Origin: Metellina segmentata | Lineage: Eukaryota > Arthropoda > Arachnida > Araneae > Tetragnathidae | Direction: 5' to 3' | NCBI GenBank assembly: GCA_947359465.1 | Contig: OX375872.1 | Location: 138,031,432-138,095,431 of the forward strand | DNA length: 64,000 nucleotides | Part shown: piece by piece, positions 1 through 12,103 of the stretch | Layout of the letters: each line of letters begins with the position of its first letter | How positions within the stretch are numbered: position 1 is the first letter of the stretch | The notes under the pieces: generated by a model | Database searches by the model: none | The model's input: only the letters and a program-made list of their open reading frames with translations | What the model was told of the DNA's origin: nothing | Made by a program: the position numbers and the translations under genes

Positions 1-382
1 TACACCAGATACCTTTTGTTTGATTTTCTTTTAATAAATAATTTTTCAATTAAATATTTATATTTTCGCAAGAGATTGTGATGTCACGCCAATTCGAATT
101 TGGCCACATACGACAATGACGAGGCCATCATGGTGTTGCTTTTATCCAATAGGCTACAAATTCCCATTTGGTTTGCGAAGCACCAACAACACGGGCAACA
201 CTGTGATGGCTGTTATCCAATAGCAATCACCGAGGGTTAAGCGAGCAGTGGTCACACCTGACCACACGAAAAGAACTGTCACGGGCAACGCCATGTTGGC
301 CACACAGTGGCTAGTTTTATACATAAATCCTAAACTAATTTAACTGGATACAGCTATTGAAAAAATAAAAAATAAACCATAC
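1..382 (-). other. Pyruvate kinase intron 6 (partial), no feature seen
   Basis: Sequence downstream of the exon 6 donor. I see no exon with pyruvate kinase similarity and no recognisable mobile element. It is slightly more GC-rich than the neighbouring intron sequence around 60-340. Confidence 0.5.
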
Positions 383-510
383 TTTTTAACTCCTTCATGA
401 TTTTCAATTTTTGAGATGATTTTGATGTCTTTTCCCTCTTCACCTAATATTTCTCTTATTTCTCTAACGCCAACAGCATTTCTTATGAAAGATGCAAACA
501 CCATATCAAC
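383..510 (-). CDS. PK: Pyruvate kinase, coding exon 6 (catalytic lysine)
   Basis: A 128-base exon encoding [20 protein letters not shown], then [14 protein letters not shown]. The KIENHEG block contains the lysine that protonates enolpyruvate and the Glu that binds Mg2+. Acceptor TACAG precedes 510; the donor is GTATGG at 382. The exon ends in phase 2, so at least one more exon must follow to the left of position 1. This is the last part of the gene visible in the window. Confidence 0.93.
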
Positions 511-693
511 CTGTAACACAAGATATGAAGTTTGTATTTAAGTAATTCTAAGATTCAGTGACACTTATCTCGAAAAATTTACTTCACAAAAAAAACTTAT
601 CAGTATTTAATTTCAGCTTTCTAGTGTATAATTATAACTATTCAAGATCAAAAGTATAGTTGTGTGTATAAAAATAAAAATATATACTTATGC

Positions 694-831
694 CAGGGCT
701 CGAAATACCCGGGTGCACATGAAAATAAAATTGTGCACCTAATTTTTTCCAGCTAGGCACACCTGTACACCTAATTTAAAAACTTAGGTGCACAAGGTGC
801 ACCTGTATTAAAAAATATATTTCGAGGCCTG
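694..831. mobile_element. Short hAT-type MITE with perfect 8-bp target duplication
   Basis: A 138-bp element starting CAGGGCTCGAAATA and ending in the near-reverse complement TATTTCGAGGCCTG. Both sides carry the identical 8-mer ACTTATGC (686-693 and 832-839). An 8-bp duplication and CAGGG termini are typical of hAT transposons. The interior repeats GGTGCAC/GTGCACCT motifs in both orientations and encodes nothing. Confidence 0.85.
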
Positions 832-1059
832 ACTTATGCTCAACCAATCATGCATTTGCAAATTCTTCAGTCTTATGTTTTCCATTTTGTTCACATTCGA
901 AAGCAATATGTTGAATTGTGCAAACCTTTAAACAAGCCAAGAGTGTTGAGATAAAATCAATTTGAAAATTAAAAAGTTTTTCTGAAGTGAATACCAAGAA
1001 TTAGGAATTATGGTTAAACCCCACCCTCTGCCATTTAAGAAACAAATTATATAGTTTGA

Positions 1060-1560
1060 TATGATGGTTGGTTTTTTGGGGGGGTTTTATGGCGCAAGAT
1101 CCATATTTGGCCTCACTGCAGCATACACAATATTGTTAGATTCTCTGAAAAGAAGCTTGAAATAAACAAGGTTGGTTGGGTTTTTATGGTGCAAGGCCAC
1201 AAGACAAATTCTAGAGAAAATAAAGACTGAAATAAAATATATCTATTACAATTTTGAATTAAGAATAGCCAATGTATAAAATCTACATAAAATTCGTAAA
1301 ACAGATGTCAGAGATAAATTAAAATTTTTTTATTGTAGACTTCCCAAAAGGTCTTTTAGGGTTGTGTTTGAAACTCCAAATCGGATTTGTCTATGGTTAT
1401 TAAAAGCTCTACATTCAGTCAAAATGTGTTGAACAGTAAAAATACAATGGCCAGTTGAGCATAACGGAGCTGGCTCTCCGATCAGTGTATGTGCAAAATG
1501 GGTATGGCCAGTTCAAAGTCTTATCAGTTGTACTTTAATTTTCTATTCAAATTTCCTGTG
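1060..1560. repeat. LINE-derived repeat fragments with TTTTATGGCGCAAG motif
   Basis: Two copies of a short motif, GTTTTATGGCGCAAG at about 1083-1097 and GTTTTTATGGTGCAAG at about 1181-1196, each preceded by TTGGTTGG-type repeats. The same motif recurs in reverse at about 40290-40315. It resembles the 3' end of a retroposon, but no family can be assigned. The stretch to 1560 holds no supported ORF. Confidence 0.35.
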
Positions 1561-2559
1561 ATAGATGGCTGTATCTAGTGAAGTTAATTTTGGAATTTAT
1601 TTATCCAGAGAATCTTGCCAGTTTGATTTTATTTTGCCATTAAAACATTTCAACGTCTTAAATAGGAATTGGAAAGTAATTTTTTCATTATTATGGTCTT
1701 TGCTGCAACATCTGCCCTCTAATTTCCGGGAATGCCTACATGCCCAAGAATACATTACGAATTCTTCCACTTCTTAACGAAAATTCAAAACTTTGTGTTG
1801 ACTGCAGAAAATGGAATTTGTATCCAATCATAATTTTTGATGTTCAATGCGGTAAAGTATTGCGCAATGTTTTCTTCTACTAATGCTAAATAGTGTTATA
1901 ATAGGAATTATTTCATCGAAATTGTTATTTTGGGCTGAAGGAAATATGTCTACTGTCCTTATTTGAAAAATGCGCGTTCTTCAGTGATAATTTTTTTTAA
2001 TGCCGACAGTTTGTCAGTGGATGTTAGAATATTTTAGTATTTACCTTGTGTTAAAGATAACTTGCTTATTAGAGTCCATCTTCACATGTTTGCACCTCCT
2101 TTTTGTTTGGTTATGATAATGAAAACAAACAAGTTGAGTTGTCATGCTTTTGCGATTGGCCACAGTATGACATCACACCTATAAAGGGGTGTGGTCATAA
2201 TATTATGGCCAATCATGTACTTAATGCAGTATTATGTTTTTGTTTATAGCAATCTTTCTATTTGAGATATTTATGCTAATTTCTGGTGATACAAGAAGTA
2301 TAAAAGTGAAAGTTCCTTTCTTTCAGGTCTCAATTGTTGTCATACATTGGACAGAGATGTATCTCTGGTTTTCTAATCTTTGTTTCTTTTTCTGTAAATA
2401 GTTTTTACAGCTTTTAATGAATAAATGTTTTTAGCTCTTTAAATCTGATTATTTATATTTTACTCCACATATCACTGGGCTTCTCCACAATATGTGGGTG
2501 ATACCTTGCATACTGGTATTCCCATTAATTTAAGTAATTAGGACATCAGTCAAATATGC

Positions 2560-3165
2560 CATTTCAATAACCAAATATTGTTCGTAAGTAAAGGCTTAAA
2601 AATATCATTCAAATTATTTTAAAAGGCGTGTTTGCAAGGTTTGTGATTTGATGTCATTTACCATATTTATAATTTGGGCTAATATGGATTTTAATGTTGT
2701 AGGTAATGTTTTCGAGACAGATGATTCTCTGTGTAAAAAAACAGTGTAGATATATTAGGATTTTTCTTCTTCGCAAAAGTAATAAATCTTTTAATAGAAC
2801 CCACCACTGAAGGAGCACCATCGGTAGATTCCTACACACTGGTCCCATGTAATGTTAAATGTATCTAAATATGATGAAATGGAGCTAAAACTATTTCAGA
2901 ACATGCTGGTAAAATCAGATGGTGCATGGTTCAATTTTTGGCAACTTTATATGATGCAATATGTGTTTCATTAGATATTACTATTTCTTTCCCTTGATTA
3001 ATTTGATTATTCAACAATCTTTAAAAATGATTATTGTCTATCGACTGGAGATTGGCATGTTTAAATGTAAAATGCTGTTTTAACTTTGGTGGTACCATTG
3101 CATTATTACAAAGCTTTTCCCCACAAACCACACAAAGGGAAATTTGACTATGTCCACTTTAATTT
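2560..3165 (-). pseudogene. hAT transposase remnant (ZBED5/FAM200-like)
   Basis: On the minus strand, translation in shifting frames gives DGAPSMVGSIKGFITFAKKK, then NPNISTLHCFFT and KTLPTTLKSILAQIINMVND. This is the central block of ZBED5/FAM200/SCAND3-type hAT transposases: CTDGAPAM, then KKNP, the H-C-F segment and KIVNYIKS. Degraded upstream coding with NETHIASYKVA-like text continues to about 3165. Several frameshifts and stops make it non-functional. No termini or target duplication were located. It lies in pyruvate kinase intron 5. Confidence 0.7.
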
Positions 3166-3953
3166 GGACCTACTAGAAGAAAAATAACAGAAGTCTTTTT
3201 GGCAAAATCTGTCTACACTTTGGTTGTCATTCAACTGTTTGCACGCAGGCTACGCCCACACGTGAAATCAGATTTGATTTGTGTTCTAATAGAAAGCCGT
3301 TATAGAAATAGATAAAAGCCAACATAAGTACAAATAAAGACAACACTAGAAACAATGACTTCTGCATTTTCGTTTTTCTTGATTTATCAAAAAACACGAA
3401 AACGGTTATAACCGTTTTAATTTTTCCGATTTTCAAATTTTGGGGAACACTTTCTACAAGTTCACGGAGTACCAGTGCTCCACAGAACACCTGTTAGTCT
3501 GATCTAGATTGTCAATTTTTAAAAATGCATTAAATATTTATTTCTAAAACCAAATGATGGTTTCAATAAAAAAATTACTTCCAAACGTTGGGTTAGTAAT
3601 GCTGTTAAATAATTGATTGACTAGAGCAGGTTCACTTCAGTCACCTGTCTACGTTGAAGCATGGGTCAAAGGGCATGCATCAGGTATCCAAGGATTCCCT
3701 TTCTTCCAATACGGGAAGCTGCACATGGCAAACATGCGGTTCAGAAAAAATGGACATTTTATGAAGTAAAAATGAAATATAACTGTGTGCACGATGGAAA
3801 TTTTTTTAAAAATCAAATAAAAAAATAATTTTGCCATAGCCGGTCCCAAACCCAGTTGGAAAAAAAGGAGGGTGCCTAAAGTGTCCTTGGCATAATCTGT
3901 CGAGATCCTGAAAATCTGTGAGCAGTCTTGTTTTTGAAAGACCCCGCAGATAA

Positions 3954-5480
3954 GATGGAGAAGGCAGATGAAAACGGCAATCTAAGTCCAAGGTGTGGAT
4001 ACTGTGCTGATGAGAGCGTGAAACTCACATGGCAACCGGGATTAAGGTTGTCACAAATGGTTCACCTCGTGAAGTGGCGACCCACGTTATAATCAGCCTT
4101 TGGCCTGCATAGAGGGTCCATACAGGCAGTGACATACTTACCCTTAGTATACCAATGCTTTATGGATAAAGAAAAAACCTTGGTGGGTCAAACAGCCCAA
4201 AAAATATTCTAAACATTGTTTCAATCCTCTGGAATATCACTAAGGTATGTAGTGAGACTGGGACTGGCGCTCAACCACTGGTCGACTGTGGCACCTCGGG
4301 GTCTGCGACTAGTACAAAACTCTGACGTATGTGGGAACCTTAAGACCCACATCACCCAATGCCCCATCCGGGAAAACAGGAAGTTGTTAAGAAGTAATGC
4401 TAAACCTCTTGCCTGGATGGTAAACAATGTCTTGTGCCCAGATATATAAGCTCAGGAGGCGACAAGCTCAGCTTCATCGTGCTGAATCTGGGAATGGTAA
4501 GCTCCCACAATAGCAGAGGGAGACCCCAGTGGGAAAGAGAGGTAGGCCAAATGATGGTACTGTCTCTTGCCTTCTACAAATGCCCTTCCCCCTACTACCT
4601 TGACACAGACGATGCGACCAAGGACATCTGCTCTTCAATCGTACAGTCAAGCCACCGCAGGTTTAAGAATGACCATCGATAAGAAGCCTTTCCGTAGGCA
4701 AGATTGAATGTTCATTCTATCTGCAGGAGACAAAGAGATATGGATAGGGTTATTGATACAATGGATGTTGCTCAAGAAGACTCACAGTTTTTAACTGCAG
4801 GTGTACTGAACGGCATCTTCATGCACCACTGTGCCAATGATAGCAGTGAAATGGCTACATGAGAAATACAATGGAAGGGAGGTCGGTGGCATTAAGATCA
4901 GGGTGATGAAAGCGACTTACCTTCCCAAACCCATGAAAATGGCTATTAAAACCCAGGATGTATTCACCAGATGGTGAGGTACTGCTTCAAAGACTTGTCT
5001 GTTTGAATCCAGACCTCAACACTGACGAGTGGAAAATCAGGGAAAAGGTCATTGTCGGGGATAGTGCCTATACTAGGTGGATCTTCGAAATAGACCAAAG
5101 ATCTGCCCAGCTCATAAGTGGGTGGAATTGTGATATCTTTACAGGGCCGTTTGGGAAAGGAGTTTGTAAAATCTTGTCCGATCCAAATGCTACTCGCAAG
5201 TCCCCCCTTCTGCGGCTGTGGGTAAGCCACTTGCAGAGTCTAGTGATGTGGCCCAACAGTCTACATTGGTTGATGCTGTAGCGGAACCATCTGCAGAATC
5301 TGAAGAGGTAGCTTCAAGGTCTGCATCGGATAAAGCTATGATGGAATTGCTAGCACAGATGGTAGGGGATGAATCTGTGGCTCCCTGTGTGAGCTCAGTG
5401 GCCACTGAGGTCGAGGAACCAGTTTCTGAGGAAACGACTCCTGCGGTTTGTACAGGAGCCAGTCTCCCTCCAGCATAGTT
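3954..5480 (+). pseudogene. LINE ORF1 (gag-like) remnant
   Basis: The region opens with ATG at 3954 (MEKADENGNLSPRCGYC...) and is broken by several frameshifts. At 4958-5180 it contains EVLLQRLVCLNPDLNTDEWK and a following IDQRSAQLI...GPFGKGVCKI block. This matches the conserved ORF1 segment of LOA/R1-type LINEs: a leucine-rich LxxQNP start, the W, then FxIDexS and FGxGxxxF. The stretch 5218-5478 stays open and ends in an acidic, Ser/Glu-rich tail. ORF1 products of such LINEs bind RNA and accompany it to the target. Confidence 0.65.
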
Positions 5481-5651
5481 AGTGACTCTACTGGGTCACT
5501 ATTTAGACAAATCTTGTTGTCAGATTCAGGATCAGACAAAATGGCTGTGTCTGTTTCTCCACCCAGAGAGAACTTGGCTCTGATCGAGAAGGAAACTTCT
5601 CAATAGGGGTTAGCTTTGTTGCTCTACGTAGCTTGGCAATATTGTTAGGTT

Positions 5652-6364
5652 ATGTCTGACTCTGAACCCTTTGGGAAGAGAAGCAATTCCATAAGGGTCG
5701 CACTAATCAATCTTCACCATAGCCAGTCTCCTACAGCTTTACTTAACAAGAGATTGGTAGAAGGAAGGATAGACATTGCCCTGATACAGGAGCCCTGGGT
5801 CAATCATGGAAGAATCCTAGGCAACTATGGGAATATATTCTTTGACTGCTCATGCAGTAAACAAAGAGCATGCATCATCACAAATAAAAATCTCAATGCT
5901 CTCCTTATGGCTGACTTCCTTGATGGGGACAATTTTGCTATATTAAGGTGATCAGTGAAAATGGAGATACATGTATCATGTCAGCGTACCTCCCATATGA
6001 AGATGAAACATCTTTAGCGACTACAGCCAGAAGATTTGTTAAGCATTAGTCCAATGCTAGCATCAAGTCTATTGTGGGCTGTGATGCTAATGCACACCAC
6101 ACTGTATGGGGCAGTTATAACTGCAACAAAAGAGGTGAGGAATTTTTAGAATTTTTCCTATGCAATGATCTTTATATCCTCAATATCAGTAATAAACAGA
6201 CGATTGTCACTAGAAACAGAAGTGAAGTCATTGACATCACCTTCTGCAATGCTAAAGCAGTTAACTGCATAAAGGACTGGCATGTGTCTGACTGTACTAC
6301 ACTGTTGGACCATAGACTAATACAAATGACAATTGCAGGTCCTATCAATGTACAACAGGATTAG
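5652..6364 (+). pseudogene. LINE ORF2 endonuclease domain
   Basis: Two frames split by a frameshift near 5950. The first (5652-5951) has RVALINLHHSQSPTALLNKR and DIALIQEPWVNHG, the N-terminal metal-binding Asn and Glu blocks of the APE-type endonuclease. The second (6074-6364) has GCDANAHHTVWGSYNCNKRG and RSEVIDITFCN...WHVSDCTTLLDHRLIQ, the catalytic DxN and SDH-type blocks. The enzyme nicks target DNA to prime reverse transcription. Both halves are degraded, so no active enzyme is expected. Confidence 0.85.
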
Positions 6365-9190
6365 AGGAATCCCAGACACTCAAAATGGGATTCCTATCGG
6401 GATGACCTTCATCTCCTCCTAGAGGATAAGAGTCACAATTTTCCCTCACTGGTGGACTTGGAGTTGGCTGTTGACTGTTCAACAATCCATACTCCAGTCC
6501 TATCAGTTGAATTGCAAGGCAGTCAACACAAGCTTACCAAGGTGAGTTCCTTGGTAGAATAAAAGTATGTGGTCTTAAAAAGAACTGCAGAAGGCTCTTT
6601 AACAGAGTTAAAAAAACAGGCGAGTGGTCGAGATACAAAGAGGCACTCACCGACTATAGCAAGGCCATAAGGAAATTTAAACAGGAGTCAAGGAAAAACC
6701 TCTGTGGCTAGATGGACAGAAGGACTAGTGCAGCTAAGCTGACCAAAGTACTGACCAAAAACAATCAGTGCCAATTGGGTTCCACTAAGAAGGACAATGG
6801 CCCATTTACTGAAGACAGTAGGGGCACCCTGGTAGAAATGCCTAGAGTGCACTTCCCTGATTCCAGAATCACAATGATGAACTGACTGTTACACATGTTC
6901 CCCTGCTGCATAGTGGGAAGGAGGACTGGGAACTGGCTAGGAGTATAATTTATGGAGCATGGGCAATAAATTCATTCATGCCCTTCAAAACACCTGGAGT
7001 AGATGGCATTATACCTGCTCTAATCAAAATGGCAGAGACATCATTATGTCACATCTGTGCAGGATTTAAAGATCTTGTGTGGTATATGGATATAAAGGCT
7101 GCCCACAGGGTGGTGTGTTATCACCTTTACTATGAAGCCTAGTGGTTGACGAGCTCCTAAACAGGACTCATTTCTTGGGCCTGTACTGCCTGGATTATGC
7201 TGATGACATAACACTGGTCATATGAGGGAAGTTCCAAAATACGGTAATAGACCTCATGAACACTGCCCTAAAAAAGGTAGAAAATTGGTGCAGAGGTGAA
7301 CTTGTCAGTTGACCCCAACAAAACTAGCCTAGTCCTCTTCACCCAGAAAAGCCTATGATATACATTTGATAAAATTATTTGGAACACCACTTGTATACTC
7401 AGACGAGGTTAAATAACTAGGAGTTATCTTTGATAAGCCTTGAAATGGAGCTCACATCTCTAGTACTGCACGACCAAGTCCAAAAGAGTGTTTTGGTCTA
7501 GTAGACGTGCCATTGTTATAACTGGGGGTCTAACACTGAAAATGGTACATTGGATTTACAATGGAATTATCGTTCCAGTGATATCCTATGGAGCCATTGC
7601 CTGGAGGAATAGAACCCATAGTGAGACAGTGAAGAAAGAACTCGCTAGTCTACAGAGAACGGCAGAGTCTGGAACTCCTACCAATGGATAAACAAGTGGA
7701 ACTAAAGGCAATTTCATGTTCATACCTCATGGGACTATGGAAATCATCCTATGAAATGCCTTTCAAAAATGTTGATTCGCAGGTAAAAGAACATCCCTAT
7801 CTACTAATGAGATCTGACTGGATGTTAATGTTATATTTGGCTTGAAAGTAAAATCGCTTTATCTTTCCAACCAGAGAGGAATGGAGATTTGTCTCCAGTC
7901 TGATCAGGGGAGGTGATGAAATTTGGTACACAAATGGTTCAAAAACATCTAACGCCACTGGTTCAGGTGCCTTTTGTCCTTATCGAAAAATAAGGCTATC
8001 CTTCTTTTCGGGTAAGTGGGTCACTGTATATCAGGCTGAGATTCTAGCGATCTCTGCTTCTACTTACAAATGCCTCAATAGAGGTTGTTACAATGGTTAT
8101 AAAAATCTTCTGACAGCCAGGCAACCCTAAAGGCTTTGCAGTCACATTTTCCTCAAAAGCAGTGTGGGAATGTCACAATGCACTCAAGGATCTGGCTGAG
8201 AGAAATAAAGTGTATCTTGTCTGGGTCCCTGGTCATTAGGGCATTGAGGGTAATGAAATGGCAAACCAATTAACAAAACATTGATCTGAAATGCCATTTA
8301 TTGGACCAGAGCCTGTTTTGGGTGTGCCTCACAATGTGGTTAGAGGGACTATAAGGGGTTTGCTCCTAGCTGAGTCCTACCATGCATGGTTTCAATCTAA
8401 TGATCAAAGACAAGCCAACGAGTCCAATCAACAATCTCCATGGGATAGGTCGAGGGATGTGCTGAAATTGAGCAGGAAAGAAATCAGGATAGGTATTAGC
8501 CTTCTAACTGGCCACTGTACCCTGAATAGACACCTCAAAAATTATGGGTGTTATAGATGACCCATTATGTAGAGGTTGTCGGATGGTAGAGGAGAGTTCT
8601 ATGCACGTTCTGTGTGAATGACTATTACTCTGCACAACATTTTGAATATCTGGGATACCACTGTATCGAACCCTGGGAACTGTCAAAACATTCCAATCAG
8701 GGACTTGCTGAAATTTATTTCAGCAATCGGTCTCTAGTGGATCAGCAGGGGTCTCAGTATAATAGACTATTAGTTGTGGTGGTGCTCTCTTCAGAGTCAC
8801 CCCTTCAACAAAAACTCAAATTAAATGAAACTATGATACGCCGATTGAATGCGATTTCTGATGATATATAAAGATTGGATATGATTGATTTATGATAATT
8901 GTAATTCAAAGCAAAATTGTTAAGTTTTAATACTGTTCACATGACACGTGAAAGGGAAGAAACAAGATGGGATGGGAAATATAGCAGTAGAAGGAATAGG
9001 GTAAACGCTTGGGTACCTGGGAGTGTGATTCTCATGTTTACAAGACAGTAAACCCCATGAGTGAAGCAGTTCACTCAGATTCGTTAGGTTTGTGAAGCTT
9101 GTACACACCTAAAAATGTGCCCCTAGTGGGAAATAAACAAGGAAAAGATTGTTTAACAATCCTATGAATGGTGAACTTTAGGTTTAAAGA

Positions 9191-9364
9191 TGATACCCCA
9201 AATTTTCTGTCAATTACTATGTGAGGAAGGATACATATAGAAGTTTAGTTACAATTTTTAATTGATTTGTGAGCTTATATATATATTTTTTCACTTTGGG
9301 TTGTTTTTGGCAGCGTGAGTGTATGGTAAAGGGATTAAATATGATTTTAGATAGAATGAATTAC
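9191..9364. other. Short intron stretch between LINE 3' end and exon 5, nothing seen
   Basis: AT-rich intron sequence leading up to pyruvate kinase exon 5 on the opposite strand. No further element recognised. Confidence 0.4.
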
Positions 9365-9507
9365 CTTTTGTTGCACTCCAAATTTAAGATCTTCTTTGTC
9401 CTTCTCAGATACTGCTGGAAGATCTACAATAACTCCAGGAAGATTCACTCCTTTTTTGCTTCCTAACATACCCCCATTTTCAACACTGCAGGATATAGTA
9501 TCTGATC
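9365..9507 (-). CDS. PK: Pyruvate kinase, coding exon 5
   Basis: A 143-base exon reading [20 protein letters not shown] then [20 protein letters not shown] and KFGVQQK. It covers the end of the B domain and the return to the TIM barrel; the ENGG and SKKGVNLPG segments are highly conserved in animal pyruvate kinases. Acceptor TTTAG precedes 9507 and donor GTAATT follows 9365. It ends in phase 0. Confidence 0.94.
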
Positions 9508-10079
9508 CTAAAGATATATAGATTTGTTAAAATAACAATAATCTTGTATTTATTTCAAATTAATACCACAAAATTATGAATTTAATGTTATTCATAATTA
9601 TATTAATACAAAAATAAACCTGAATATTTTATTAGCTTAAAAAGTGTCAATGATAAGTTAGAAGTAGTCACAAGAATAATTTAATCAAGACAAACTACCA
9701 ATTGTAACTAAAATGTATTTTGATTGCTCTTAATCAACTTTAGAGAATTTCTAGCATCCATTCCTCTTTCTTGTGTAAGACTTTGCTAATTGATTAAAGC
9801 ATTTAACTACATTTCTGTAAAAGTTAACTCAATCAAAATAACTGACTGCACGGTTTCAAAACAGGAAGTGATATGCTGTAAAAATACAACTCCCTATGTT
9901 TCACTTTGGTCCAAGTAGAAAATAAAACTATTACATGTTTATTTTGCCTAGATTAATTTCTTATTCATTAGAAGTTACATTTCAATAAATGCAAATTTTC
10001 CAAATATGTTAAGTTACTACTTTTATTAATTGCATAGAATGCTATTTTCATGGTGCTAAAATAAAGGCAAACAGCTTAC

Positions 10080-10266
10080 CAACTTTTTCCACAACAAGGG
10101 AAATAAGTCCATCATCAATATAAACTTTATTTCCAGGAACAAGAACTTTAGTTATGTTTTTGTAGTCAACATAAATTACATCTGCAGTACATTTTTCCAT
10201 ATACTGGTCAAGAGTGACAATTTTCACAGTGCTGTCTTTTTTTATTTCAACTTCTGCTGAAGGACC
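10080..10266 (-). CDS. PK: Pyruvate kinase, coding exon 4 (B domain)
   Basis: A 187-base exon encoding GPSAEVEIKKDSTVKIVTLD, then DYKNITKVLVPGNKVYIDDG and LISLVVEKVG. This is the lid-like B domain that closes over the active site. Acceptor is TATAG and donor GTAAGC; the exon leaves one base for the next Gly codon (phase 1). The adjacent introns are short (673 and 572 bases), unlike introns 1, 2 and 5. Confidence 0.94.
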
Positions 10267-10939
10267 CTATAAAAACAAATGCTAATTAGTAATAAATTTG
10301 TGTAAATTTAATGAGTTCATGCAAAATATCTACAAAAAGTTAAACTTTAATCAAGAAAATACAAGCATAGACAGTTGCCTACAGTCTGTGGAGGCAAGTC
10401 AGTAACATTGACAACTCAACAGAACTCGTCAACCTCCAAAGTAAAACCAACATGCCATAATGTCAGATATTTGATTCTTCACAATTTGTATCCAAATCGA
10501 CAACCAATGACAACTGTTTTGACATTCCAATCGAAACTTCGTACTTGCAAGAATGCGAGCTATGCACATGCCCAAATAAAAAATAAACGTTCGTTTTGAT
10601 TTTTAAGATCTTAGACCTTAGATTCATTCTAGCTTTCTGTCTCAGACTTCGAATGTGATGACTGTAGAATTGTATTAAATTTTCATCGATATAAATAGGT
10701 TAATTTTTGAAGTGTAAAATATGTTGTAGTAAAGCAAGTTTAATTCATTCTTCTGATGTTATGTGTATGATTTCAATATTTTCTCAAAACTAGTGGTTGG
10801 TACTAACGAACCACCTAGAAGTCTATTGATTACAGGTTACAAAAATATTTTACAAAAATAGGAGTTGATAACTGAAAATTTTCTTCGAAAAAATTCTAAT
10901 GATTAAAAATAATAACAAGATAAAAAGTTAATACTTTAC
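10267..10939 (-). other. Pyruvate kinase intron 3
   Basis: A 673-base intron with GT-AG ends. A 74-codon open stretch at 10375-10599 on the plus strand has no recognisable similarity and is probably chance. No mobile element seen. Confidence 0.6.
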
Positions 10940-11074
10940 CCCACAGAGTAAACCTGTTCTTATTTCAGGTCCTTTTGTGTCCAATGCCACAGCAACTGGA
11001 TAAGAAGGTATGCCGAGTTGTTCACTGACTATTTTCACTGCTTCTCGAACATTTTGGATAGTTGAAGCATGATA
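10940..11074 (-). CDS. PK: Pyruvate kinase, coding exon 3
   Basis: A 45-codon exon, phase 0 at both ends, starting [13 protein letters not shown] and carrying [13 protein letters not shown]. This is the pyruvate kinase signature with the Asp and Thr that coordinate potassium and the Arg near the active site. Acceptor TGCAG precedes 11074 and donor GTAAAG follows 10940. The exon ends GLLCG, where the mobile B domain begins. Confidence 0.95.
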
Positions 11075-12103
11075 CTGCACAAAAATAAATACAAGGGCAA
11101 AATAAATGCACATCTTGTTTAGAAAACTGAAAGATTTTTTTCATTTCTATTGAAAGGTAAGTTACATAAGTACACATAATTTTTAAGTAGCTGAACACAT
11201 TTATTCAAATAACTTGTACATATTTTGAAAATAATTGCAAAACTAAATCAGAAGTTGCCATTACACATATTGTTAATAACTTTTTAATGAACTTCAGACA
11301 AACAGTATAAATGAAAGTAATCTAATGTAGTAATAAAAATTCCACAATTCACTTTCTATTACTAAATGGATTTGATTTTTGTCTCGTCAGGTGACAAGTT
11401 CAGAAAGCAGACAGTAATGAACAGGAAAACATTGAATTGAGAATAAGACATGGGAAAACTTAGATTTTTGGTTCATATTTAGTAAGTAAAATGTGCATAC
11501 ATTCCAAAAAACAAAAGACTATACGTCTCATTTTTACAGCTAGCCCCTGGAAAAAGATGCAAAAAAAATATGTTCAAATTATAATTTGAACTTGTAAATT
11601 AATCACTAGAAATAAAGTGTGTCATAATGCAACAAAAGTTGTAGATTTCTATGCAACATTTTATAAATACTTAAAACAGCATTTACTTTTATTACTCTAA
11701 ATTTTGATTCAGAATAAAAATTTGGTTAATACGAAACAGTCAAGCGAAATGCTAAATCAGCAATAAAATATACACTTTATAAAAATGAGAAGACATACAT
11801 CTTCAAAAGAAAACAAAAGTGAACACAAATTTATTTGAATACCATAAAATCTAATTTTAAGTTGTTTTAAATGGCATTGATTAATGTTGAAAATAACTTA
11901 AAACTGTTACATAGAATATAATTTAATATTTAATAACTGCCCACTCTCCTTAGATACCAGATTATCCTAACAAATTCACTTGAAGGTTATTTATTGCATC
12001 TTTGAATTATTTGTATCCAAATTTTCATTAAAACTGTCAATCCCAATATGCATATCCAGGTTTAGTGCTGTAAACTTTGATTACATCTAATATCTATGTC
12101 AAG

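Larger units (their letters stand above)
3954..9190 (+). mobile_element. I/LOA-like non-LTR retrotransposon (LINE), degenerate but near full length
   Basis: A LINE in plus orientation, antisense to pyruvate kinase, with domains in canonical order. ORF1 remnants run from about 3954 to 5480. An apurinic-type endonuclease is at 5652-6361. Reverse transcriptase pieces are at about 6950-7290 (KTPGVDGIIPALIKMA, CPQGGVLSPLL, YADDITLV). RNase H is at about 7900-8275, and a cysteine-rich C-terminus at about 8540-8700. Frameshifts, stops and a deletion between about 7045 and 7080 inactivate it. The 3' UTR runs to roughly 9190; a target duplication was not found. The RNase H domain places it in the I superfamily (I, LOA, R1 or Jockey); clade assignment is tentative. 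A second copy is at 24.5-28.3 kb. Confidence 0.88.

Noticed and set aside
2085..2515. Possible solo LTR (AATAAATG near 2420, CA-rich end)
   Set aside because: No TG...CA ends with a target duplication could be found and no second copy exists in the window.
3227..3490. 87-codon minus ORF with a hydrophobic segment (KSLFLVLSLFVLMLAFIYFY)
   Set aside because: A membrane-anchor-like stretch, but no homologue, no splice context and surrounded by transposon debris; likely chance.
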